A stretch of DNA of 64,000 nucleotides, taken from the NCBI GenBank assembly GCA_031381645.1, contig JANMYB010000027.1, forward strand, positions 50,035 to 114,034, given 5' to 3'. Below, in pieces: positions 51,684-58,580 of this stretch. A model generated the notes under the pieces. The model saw only the letters and a program-made list of their open reading frames with translations, did not search any database and had not been told where the DNA came from. The stretch is from Methylotenera_A sp031381645. Its GTDB lineage: Bacteria > Pseudomonadota > Gammaproteobacteria > Burkholderiales > Methylophilaceae. Position numbers and translations under genes: made by a program. Each line of letters starts with the position of its first letter. Position 1 is the first letter of the stretch.

Positions 51684-52435
51684 AATTCACCATCATTACA
51701 GTATGTTTTAATAGTGCTACGACCATTGAAGACACCATAAAGTCAGTGGCAAGTCAGGAAGGTATTGATGTGGAACATATCATTGTTGATGGGCTATCTA
51801 CAGATGGCACAGCAGACATTATCAAGCGTCATAAGAGCATATCAAAATTCGTGTCAGAAAAAGATAAGGGTATATACGATGCAATGAATAAGGGTTTGGC
51901 GCTTGCGACAGGGGATGTGATTGGCACATTAAATGCCGATGATTTTTATGCGAATGAAAACGTGCTTGAAGAAGTTGCTCAAGTGTTTTTAGACGCTAAT
52001 ATAGAAGCTTGTTATGGCGATTTACTGTACGTAAGCCAACAAGATACTGACAAAATTGTACGTTATTGGAAGTCAAGAGATTATGTTTCAGGGTTGTTTA
52101 AATCGGGCTGGATGCCTGCACATCCGACTTTTTTTGTTAGAAAAAGTGTCTATGACAGGTTAGGCGGCTTTAACTTAGATTATAAAATTGCTGCTGACTT
52201 TGAATTGCTATTTAGATTGATTGAGCAAAATAAAATTAAAACTAAATATATTCCCAAAGTAATGGTCAAGATGCGTTTAGGCGGTACTACAAATAAAAAC
52301 TTATCAAACGTTATAACGCAAAATAAAGAAATTATTACTATTCTAAAGAAACAATATCCCGATTTTTCAGTGCTTAAGTTTATATTTAAAAAATTGAGTA
52401 ATCGGTTTTTTCAGTTTTTATCCCGCCCCTTGTAG
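51680..52435 (+). CDS. Family 2 glycosyltransferase (WcaE-like, second)
   Basis: A 251-residue GT2 starting at a TTG that overlaps the previous stop. FTIITVCFNSATTIEDTIKS (~3-22), VDGLSTDGTADII, SEKDKGIYDAMNKGLALATG and LNADDFYANE carry donor- and metal-binding residues. PAHPTFFVRKSVYDRLGGF and KIAADFELLFRL follow. It shares most motifs with the 50202 gene, suggesting duplication and divergence within the locus. Confidence 0.85.
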   Translation: MKFTIITVCFNSATTIEDTIKSVASQEGIDVEHIIVDGLSTDGTADIIKRHKSISKFVSEKDKGIYDAMNKGLALATGDVIGTLNADDFYANENVLEEVAQVFLDANIEACYGDLLYVSQQDTDKIVRYWKSRDYVSGLFKSGWMPAHPTFFVRKSVYDRLGGFNLDYKIAADFELLFRLIEQNKIKTKYIPKVMVKMRLGGTTNKNLSNVITQNKEIITILKKQYPDFSVLKFIFKKLSNRFFQFLSRPL

Positions 52436-52451
52436 CAAATCATTCAGTTTG

Positions 52452-53381
52452 ATGAAAATTTTAGTTACAGGTGCCTCTGGTTTTGTTGGTAAATCGCTGA
52501 CCGTGCAATTACTTCGGCAAAGGCATTCTGTTCGTGTGGCTGTGCGCTCATCAATTGGGGGTGCTAAAGCAGCTGTGGTGGTGGGCGATATTGACGGTGA
52601 TACTGATTGGGCAGAGGCGCTACGTGATATAGATGTGGTGATTCATCTGGTTGCTCGGGTGCATGTGATGACTGAGCGCTCTGTAAATCCGCTTGCAGAA
52701 TTTCGCAAGGTAAATGTGGAAGGAACACAACGTTTGGCTGAATCCGCTGCTCGATTAGGGGTGAAGCGGTTTGTTTATGTGAGCTCAGTTAAGGTGAATG
52801 GTGAGCAAACCACATTGCCATATACTGAGTTGAATGAGCCCAATTCACAAGATGCTTATGGAACTTCCAAATGGGAGGCTGAGCAAGTCTTGCAAAAGAT
52901 TTCAACGGAAACCAAAATGGAAGTGGTGATTGCGCGACCTCCATTGGTGTATGGTGCAGGCGTAAAAGGCAATTTTGCACAAATGATTAAAGTGCTACAC
53001 AAAGGTATTCCGTTGCCATTGGCATCAGTAAAAAATTTACGCAGTTTGATTTATGTGGAAAATTTAGTGGATGCGTTGATTTTGTGCGCAACGCACCCTG
53101 CTGCGGTAGGGCAGACTTATTTGGTGAGCGATGGACAAGATATTTCGACTCCAGATTTATTACGAAAATTATCAAATGCGATGGGAAAGCCTGCAAAATT
53201 ACTGCCCTGCAGCCCAATATTCATGAGGTTTACAGGTCGATTGTTTGGAAAGTCAAATCAGGTGGACAGATTGTTGGACTCCTTGCAAGTAGATAGCAGT
53301 AAAATTCGCCGCGAGTTAGACTGGAAGCCGCCATTTACCTTAGATGAAGGTTTGCAGGCGACTGTGAGTAATAAAAAATGA
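52452..53381 (+). CDS. WbpV-like NAD-dependent 4-ketoreductase/epimerase
   Basis: A 309-residue extended SDR. VTGASGFVGKSL (~5-16) binds cofactor, VYVSSVKVNGEQT carries the serine and DAYGTSKWEAEQ (~136-147) the Y-x3-K. Placed before a PglC-like transferase and a WbpM-like dehydratase, it resembles WbpV, which reduces UDP-4-keto-6-deoxy-GlcNAc to UDP-QuiNAc. ATG at 52452 is preferred. Residues ~252-262 (PCSPIFMRFTG) are encoded by a dispersed-repeat copy without any length change of the protein. Confidence 0.82.
   Translation: MKILVTGASGFVGKSLTVQLLRQRHSVRVAVRSSIGGAKAAVVVGDIDGDTDWAEALRDIDVVIHLVARVHVMTERSVNPLAEFRKVNVEGTQRLAESAARLGVKRFVYVSSVKVNGEQTTLPYTELNEPNSQDAYGTSKWEAEQVLQKISTETKMEVVIARPPLVYGAGVKGNFAQMIKVLHKGIPLPLASVKNLRSLIYVENLVDALILCATHPAAVGQTYLVSDGQDISTPDLLRKLSNAMGKPAKLLPCSPIFMRFTGRLFGKSNQVDRLLDSLQVDSSKIRRELDWKPPFTLDEGLQATVSNKK
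53205..53236 (+). repeat. Dispersed palindromic repeat, copy d (inside WbpV-like gene)
   Basis: CCCTGCAGCCCAATATTCAT then GAGGTTTACAGG. The CCTG/CAGG ends pair. It shares TGCAGCCCAATAT with copy e exactly. Same reading frame as copy c. Confidence 0.75.
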
Positions 53382-53938
53382 AGCGTTTAATCGATTTGTG
53401 TTTGGCTTTGTTGGCAGGATTAATTTTTGCATTGCCATTTTTGTTGGTGGCAATAACGGTGAAATTAACTGCTGCAGGCTCAATTTTGTATTGGTCGGAT
53501 CGCATTGGGCGTCATAACAAGATTTTTAAAATGCCAAAATTTCGCACTATGCGAGTAGATACGCCAGCGGTAGCGACACATCTTTTACCAGAGCCAGAGA
53601 AATTTTTAACGCCAGTCGGTTCATTTTTGCGCAAATCCAGCTTGGATGAATTGCCGCAGCTTTGGAGCATTCTCAAAGGTGATATGAGCTTTGTTGGCCC
53701 GCGGCCTGCTTTATTTAATCAGCATGACTTGATTGCATTGCGCACGCAATATGGCGTGGATAAACTGCTACCAGGCCTAACGGGTTGGGCGCAAATTAAC
53801 GGTCGCGATGAATTGCCGATTGCCGATAAAGTGAAGTTGGATGTTGAGTATATGCAAAATCAATCATTGTTTTTTGATGTGAAGATACTTTTTTTGACGA
53901 TTTTAAAAGTATTGCGCAGAGACGGTGTGCAACATTAA
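53378..53938 (+). CDS. Small monotopic phosphoglycosyl transferase (PglC-like)
   Basis: A 186-residue bacterial sugar transferase. One N-terminal hydrophobic helix (~8-30), probably re-entrant, is followed by the catalytic region KMPKFRTMRVD, SSLDELPQLW with the catalytic D90-E91, and GDMSFVGPRPAL. It transfers a sugar-1-phosphate to undecaprenyl phosphate to start the glycan. Given the flanking dehydratase and WbpV-like genes, UDP-QuiNAc or a related 6-deoxy-HexNAc is a likely donor (inference). It lacks the extra N-terminal helices of WbaP/WcaJ. Confidence 0.9.
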   Translation: MKRLIDLCLALLAGLIFALPFLLVAITVKLTAAGSILYWSDRIGRHNKIFKMPKFRTMRVDTPAVATHLLPEPEKFLTPVGSFLRKSSLDELPQLWSILKGDMSFVGPRPALFNQHDLIALRTQYGVDKLLPGLTGWAQINGRDELPIADKVKLDVEYMQNQSLFFDVKILFLTILKVLRRDGVQH

Positions 53939-53940
53939 GT

Positions 53941-53970
53941 TTACGATTATTGGTTGTAAATTGATACAAT
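53941..53970 (+). promoter_or_regulatory. Candidate promoter before the WbpM-like gene
   Basis: TACAAT at 53965-53970 is a good -10 candidate; TTACGA at 53941-53946 with an 18-base spacer is a weak -35. TTGTA/TACAA arms form a small dyad over the -10. The 69-bp gap is the second-longest gap within the glycan locus. Confidence 0.35.
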
Positions 53971-54007
53971 ATCGCGTGAAATTAACGTGATCAATTAAAA
54001 CAATTAA

Positions 54008-55918
54008 ATGAAACAAACGCTCATTAATCCACGTACTTTTCTTGCGCTGTTGCACGATGTAATTGTGGCCACCGTTGCTTGGGTTGCCGCTTATCTATTA
54101 CGTTTCAATTTTTCAATTCCTGTAGAACATATGCAGCACATGTGGCAATCAGTGCTTTGGGTGGCGCCATTGCAGGGCGCTGTATTTATGGTTTATGGCT
54201 TATATCGTGGCATGTGGCGCTTTGCTAGTGTGCCAGATTTAAAACGCATTTTATTTGCTGTGGTTTCAGCGGCAGTGCTAGTTGCAGCCTTGTTGTTTAT
54301 GCTGAGTACCACTATCAAAATTCCGCGCTCTGTATTAATTTTAGACCCTCTTTTATTGATGTTGATGATGGGAGGTAGCCGCTTTGCTTATAGAGCTTGG
54401 AAAGAATATCAGCTCTACGGAACTAGCTTAAAACAAGGTGCGCCAGTGATTATTTTGGGCGCAGGGGAGGCGGCAGTGGCTTTGGTAAAAGATCTCGCAC
54501 GCAGCACGCAGTGGCGCGTAGTTGGCTTGCTGGACGACGATAAATCCATGCTAGGGCGCGAGGTGCACGGCATTAAGGTGCATGGCGCTATCAATAACTT
54601 AGCAGAAATATACGCGCGTCTTCAGGTGAAACATGTGATTGTTGCCATGCCTTCGGCGCACCACCAAAAGCGTCGACTGGCGATTGAGCTGGCCAATAGT
54701 TTGGGTTTGGAGGTGCTGACTGTACCTGCGATTGATGATTTAATGAGCGGCAAGGTGAGCATTTCACAGATTCGTCGCGTGGACGTGGAAGATTTGCTAG
54801 GGCGCGATACGGTTAAATTAGATAACACAGGCTTGCAACACCTGATTGAACGTCACGCTGTGCTGGTTAGCGGCGCTGGTGGGTCGATTGGTTCTGAACT
54901 TTGCAGGCAAATTGTGAAATACAAGCCCAGCGCCTTGATTTGCTTAGATATTTCTGAATACGCACTTTATCAATTAGAGCAAGAGTTGAATCTCCAAAAT
55001 GTATCCATTAAGCTGGTTTTTTTGACGGGTGACGTAAAAAATAGTCAGCGCGTTAAAGATTTGCTGATGCAATATCAGCCAGCGGTTGTGTTCCACGCGG
55101 CGGCGTATAAACATGTGCCCTTGATGGAAAATGGTAACGTTTGGGAGGCGCTTTCTAACAATGTCATCGGTACGCACACCTTGGCGCAAGCCAGTAAAGA
55201 TGCGGGCGTGGAAAAATTTGTATTGATTTCTACAGACAAAGCGGTGAACCCAACCAACGTGATGGGTGCGAGTAAGCGATTGGCTGAAATGGTGTGCCAA
55301 GGCTTGCAAGACCATATCAATAAAGACAGTACAAAAAAAGCTGCTACCAAGTTTGTCATCGTGCGTTTTGGTAATGTGTTGGGCAGCAGCGGCAGTGTGA
55401 TTCCTAAATTTCGTGAGCAAATTGCCAATGGCGGCCCAGTGACGATTACGCACCCAGAAATTACGCGCTATTTTATGTCGATACCAGAAGCGGCGCAGTT
55501 GGTGATGCAAGCAGGTTTGATGGGTAAGGGTGGGGAAATTTTAGTGCTGGATATGGGCGAACCCGTTAAAATTGCAGAGTTAGCTAAGGATATGATTCGG
55601 CTTTCTGGTTTGCAGTTGGATGATATTAAAATTGAATATGTGGGTTTGCGGCCTGGCGAAAAGCTTTATGAAGAGCTGCTGGCAAACGATGAGCACACAC
55701 TACCAACACCACACGAAAAGCTGAGAGTCGCGACAGCAAAGCCAGTGGAGGCACTATGGCTTAAAAAGCTATTAAAATGGATTAACAGTACGCAAAGTGC
55801 GAATGAAACCCACATTAAAAAAGAATTAAAATTTTGGGTGGAAGAATATAGCCCACAACATCAAGCTGGCTTAGAAACGCTTCCTGATTTGGTTGTCGAG
55901 CAAATTACCTTACACTAA
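54008..55918 (+). CDS. WbpM/FlaA1/CapD-family nucleotide-sugar 4,6-dehydratase
   Basis: A 636-residue membrane-bound dehydratase. Four N-terminal helices (~10-125) anchor it. A first nucleotide-binding region (VIILGAGEAAVAL, ~148-160) is followed by the catalytic SDR domain. The latter has SGAGGSIGSELCRQ (~291-304) and STDKAVNPTNVMGASKR, which gives the SMK-type catalytic set of retaining UDP-GlcNAc 4,6-dehydratases. It makes UDP-4-keto-6-deoxy-GlcNAc for the WbpV-like reductase. Full-length WbpM-type, unlike the short PseB. galU follows five bases later. Confidence 0.92.
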   Translation: MKQTLINPRTFLALLHDVIVATVAWVAAYLLRFNFSIPVEHMQHMWQSVLWVAPLQGAVFMVYGLYRGMWRFASVPDLKRILFAVVSAAVLVAALLFMLSTTIKIPRSVLILDPLLLMLMMGGSRFAYRAWKEYQLYGTSLKQGAPVIILGAGEAAVALVKDLARSTQWRVVGLLDDDKSMLGREVHGIKVHGAINNLAEIYARLQVKHVIVAMPSAHHQKRRLAIELANSLGLEVLTVPAIDDLMSGKVSISQIRRVDVEDLLGRDTVKLDNTGLQHLIERHAVLVSGAGGSIGSELCRQIVKYKPSALICLDISEYALYQLEQELNLQNVSIKLVFLTGDVKNSQRVKDLLMQYQPAVVFHAAAYKHVPLMENGNVWEALSNNVIGTHTLAQASKDAGVEKFVLISTDKAVNPTNVMGASKRLAEMVCQGLQDHINKDSTKKAATKFVIVRFGNVLGSSGSVIPKFREQIANGGPVTITHPEITRYFMSIPEAAQLVMQAGLMGKGGEILVLDMGEPVKIAELAKDMIRLSGLQLDDIKIEYVGLRPGEKLYEELLANDEHTLPTPHEKLRVATAKPVEALWLKKLLKWINSTQSANETHIKKELKFWVEEYSPQHQAGLETLPDLVVEQITLH

Positions 55919-55923
55919 AACTT

Positions 55924-56793
55924 ATGAACAAAATTAGCAAAGCAGTTTTCCCCGTTGCAGGGTTGGGCACACGATTTTTACCTGCCACCAAAGCCAGCCC
56001 AAAAGAAATGTTGCCTATTGTGGATAAACCGCTTATTCAATATGCGGCTGAAGAGGCAATAGCGGCGGGGGCTACAGAGCTTATATTTATTACTGGGCGC
56101 AATAAGCGTTCGATAGAAGATCACTTTGATAACGCCAGCGAGTTAGAAGCCTTGCTTGAGGCCAGTGGTAAAAAAGACATGCTTGAAGCGCTTAAAGGTA
56201 TTTTGCCGTCGCATGTTTCATGTATTTTTATTCGCCAACCTAAAGCACTTGGGCTTGGCCACGCTGTGCTGTGCGCTAAGCCAGTCGTGGGTGACGCGCC
56301 ATTTGCAGTGATTTTGGCCGATGACTTAATTGACGCAAATACGCCTGCCATGCAACAAATGGCGGCTATTTACGCGCGTAAACAATGCTCGGTATTAGGT
56401 GTGGAAGATGTTTTACCTGCAGAAACAGCCAGTTACGGCATTGTGGATGCGTTTAAAATTGATGAAAATTTATTACAATTAAAAAGTATCGTCGAAAAAC
56501 CTAAGCCAGCCAATGCGCCTTCTACCTTGGCGGTGGTTGGGCGCTATATCTTAACGCATAAAATTTTTGATTGTTTAGAAAAAGTAAAGCCTGGCAAAGG
56601 CGGTGAGATTCAGCTCACCGATGGCATTGCAGACTTGTTGCTACAAGAAACGGTATTAGCCTATCGTTTTGTGGGCAAGCGCTACGATTGCGGTAGCAAG
56701 CTGGGTTTTATGAAAGCCAATGTAGAGTTTGCGCTTAAACATCCAGAAATCGCACAACATTTTGCAAGCTATTTAAAATCTCTCAAAGTATAG
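55924..56793 (+). CDS. galU: UTP-glucose-1-phosphate uridylyltransferase
   Basis: A 289-residue nucleotidyltransferase. GLGTRFLPATKASPKEMLPI (~13-32) is the GalU signature, VEKPKPANAPSTLAVVGRY the second, and GGEIQLTDGI the third. It makes UDP-glucose for LPS, EPS and other glycans. It is the last enzyme of the locus, closely behind the WbpM-like gene. Housekeeping and locus roles are both possible. Confidence 0.95.
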   Translation: MNKISKAVFPVAGLGTRFLPATKASPKEMLPIVDKPLIQYAAEEAIAAGATELIFITGRNKRSIEDHFDNASELEALLEASGKKDMLEALKGILPSHVSCIFIRQPKALGLGHAVLCAKPVVGDAPFAVILADDLIDANTPAMQQMAAIYARKQCSVLGVEDVLPAETASYGIVDAFKIDENLLQLKSIVEKPKPANAPSTLAVVGRYILTHKIFDCLEKVKPGKGGEIQLTDGIADLLLQETVLAYRFVGKRYDCGSKLGFMKANVEFALKHPEIAQHFASYLKSLKV

Positions 56794-56806
56794 GCAATTA
56801 TTGTCT

Positions 56807-57349
56807 ATGACCGTCAATCCACTTCAATATTTGCAGCAAGCTGATCTGATTCACAGTGAGCAAGCGGTGAGGCAAGCTATTTTAACCATCTCAGAACAAT
56901 TGAATCGAGATTACGTAGCTGAAGTGCCAATCGTGTTGTGCGTGATGAGCGGTGCGGTATTTTTTACTGGTCAATTGTTGCCGAAACTACAATTTCCACT
57001 GGGGCTTGATTATGTGCAAGTCTCTCGCTATTACGATGGAACTGAAGGTAAAACGCTGAAATGGGTAGTCAGACCCAAAGAAGATATCAACAATAGAAGC
57101 GTATTGATATTAGACGATATTTTAGATGAAGGCATTACTTTGCAGGCCATTGTTGAACAATGCAGATTGCTTGGTGCCAGCGAAATAAAAACGGCTGTAC
57201 TAGTTGAAAAAAACTTAAGTAAAAGTAAGCCAATTCAGGCAAATTATGTGGGTTTGACTGTGCCAAATCGCTATATTTTTGGCTGCGGTATGGATGTGTA
57301 TGGTTGGTGGCGTAATATGCCTGCAATATACGCCCTGAATAATGCCTAA
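56807..57349 (+). CDS. hpt: Hypoxanthine-guanine phosphoribosyltransferase
   Basis: A 180-residue purine salvage enzyme. The PRPP-binding motif VLILDDILDEGITL (~95-108) is clear, and the CVMSGAVFFTGQLL segment gives the first loop. It converts hypoxanthine or guanine plus PRPP to IMP or GMP. ATG at 56807 is chosen over a TTG at 56801. It starts 13 bases after galU but is functionally unrelated to it. The 176-bp region after the gene leads into epsA. Confidence 0.9.
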   Translation: MTVNPLQYLQQADLIHSEQAVRQAILTISEQLNRDYVAEVPIVLCVMSGAVFFTGQLLPKLQFPLGLDYVQVSRYYDGTEGKTLKWVVRPKEDINNRSVLILDDILDEGITLQAIVEQCRLLGASEIKTAVLVEKNLSKSKPIQANYVGLTVPNRYIFGCGMDVYGWWRNMPAIYALNNA

Positions 57350-57393
57350 GGCCATTGTAAAACATTTAAAATAGGTGTTAAATAATTTCTCCG

Positions 57394-57443
57394 GTGTCAA
57401 AAAATGTCAATTAGTTGACATAAGTGTCGATGATTAATCGACA
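57394..57443 (+). promoter_or_regulatory. Array of TGTCRA dyads upstream of epsA
   Basis: TGTCAA-TTAG-TTGACA (57405-57420) and TGTCGAT-GATTA-ATCGACA (57425-57443) are perfect dyads with centres about 21-22 bp apart. A further TGTCAA half-site at 57395 lies exactly 10 bp before the first dyad. This phased arrangement suggests cooperative binding of a dimeric regulator, possibly EpsA itself. Confidence 0.6.
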
Positions 57444-57525
57444 GTTTTATGTATAGACCTGACAATAAATACGTAAGACGTTGATATACAACAATAATAA
57501 ATATTTTAAAAAGGTGGTATTAAAA

Positions 57526-58344
57526 ATGCAACTGTATCCTCATCTAATCGATACTGATCATGAGAGGCATACTGTGATGGAAGACAAGGCTACCAACCAA
57601 AACTGGGAACATGTATTTAATGTTATTCAGGATTCGTTCGCTGTTCAAAAGCACGTGGATTTTTTTAAGTGGCTGCAAAGCAGTGTAAGTGTTGTGCTTC
57701 CGCACGATGTTTTGGTGGCTGCTTGGGGTGATTTTGCAACGGGCGACCTCAATTTTGATGTGTCATCAAATATTGATGATATCCGCACACAAAAACTTAT
57801 TGATGCACCTGGCGTCTTTGCTTATCTGATGTCAAACTTACATCAGCGCTGGCTTGATAATGGCGAAAGATGGTTTAGAATCAATTTCTTTGATGCGGCA
57901 GGTATCAATGCACAATCGCCAACACCATTCACCCGTAAATTAGCTGGAATGAATTCATTGCTTGTTTACGGCGTGCGTGACACACGCGATAAAAATGATT
58001 GTATCTATGTGTTTTTCGATAAAGCACGTGAATTTCAAGTGCAGTACTCTGTATTGGGGCTATTAATGCCGCATGTAGATGCAGCGTTGCGCCGCGTAGA
58101 GTCTATGGAAACGCCAACAATTCAAGAAGATACAATAAGTGAGCTACATATTGCTGGATTAAGTGAACGCGAGCAAGAAATTTTACATTGGGTTAGAACA
58201 GGTAAAACTAATTTTGAAATTGGTATGATTTTAACCATTAGCCCAAATACAGTCAAAAATCATTTAAAACGTATTTTCCAAAAACTCGATGTTTCGTGCC
58301 GCGCACAGGCAGTTGCCAAGTACGCGTCTCAGCGTTCAGTTTAG
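57526..58344 (+). CDS. epsA: LuxR-family exopolysaccharide regulator, EpsA-type
   Basis: A 272-residue regulator. The N-terminal ~190 residues form an EpsA-type sensor-like domain without an obvious ligand motif. The C-terminal LuxR/NarL helix-turn-helix (~208-262) reads LSEREQEILHWVRTGKTNFE and SPNTVKNHLKRIFQKLDV. EpsA-type proteins sit beside EPS clusters in methylotrophic betaproteobacteria and control their expression. ATG at 57526 is chosen because AAGGTGG lies nine bases upstream; a longer TTG start has no such site. A strong terminator follows, so it is monocistronic. Confidence 0.85.
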   Translation: MQLYPHLIDTDHERHTVMEDKATNQNWEHVFNVIQDSFAVQKHVDFFKWLQSSVSVVLPHDVLVAAWGDFATGDLNFDVSSNIDDIRTQKLIDAPGVFAYLMSNLHQRWLDNGERWFRINFFDAAGINAQSPTPFTRKLAGMNSLLVYGVRDTRDKNDCIYVFFDKAREFQVQYSVLGLLMPHVDAALRRVESMETPTIQEDTISELHIAGLSEREQEILHWVRTGKTNFEIGMILTISPNTVKNHLKRIFQKLDVSCRAQAVAKYASQRSV

Positions 58345-58372
58345 TCATGTAGCTTAGCAATAAATTTATTTG

Positions 58373-58407
58373 AAAAAGCCTTTGTTGCGACCCAACAAAG
58401 GCTTTTT
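58373..58407. terminator. Bidirectional intrinsic terminator between epsA and tRNA-Leu
   Basis: A perfect 15-base stem (AAAAAGCCTTTGTTG with its complement) and a five-base loop, with A and T tracts built into the stem ends. It can terminate epsA on the plus strand and tRNA-Leu on the minus strand. Confidence 0.9.
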
Positions 58408-58451
58408 TGTTTAAGTGTTGCGAGTGTTACAATCTCACCTTGAGTGTTTAT

Positions 58452-58536
58452 TGGTGCCCAGAAGAGGACTCGAACCTCTACATCTTTCGATACAGGTATC
58501 TGAAACCTGCGCGTCTACCAATTCCGCCATCTGGGC
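58452..58536 (-). tRNA. tRNA-Leu, anticodon CAG
   Basis: The acceptor stem is GCCCAGA with TCTGGGC and discriminator A, and the 3' CCA is encoded. The anticodon stem CAGGT/ACCTG holds the loop TTCAGAT, giving anticodon CAG. A long variable arm (class II) and the GGTTCGAGTCC T-arm are present. Read on the minus strand from 58536 to 58452, opposite to its neighbours. Confidence 0.95.
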
Positions 58537-58580
58537 AACTTACCATCATTAAGCGCCGAATTTTATAGAAAGCAAATAAC

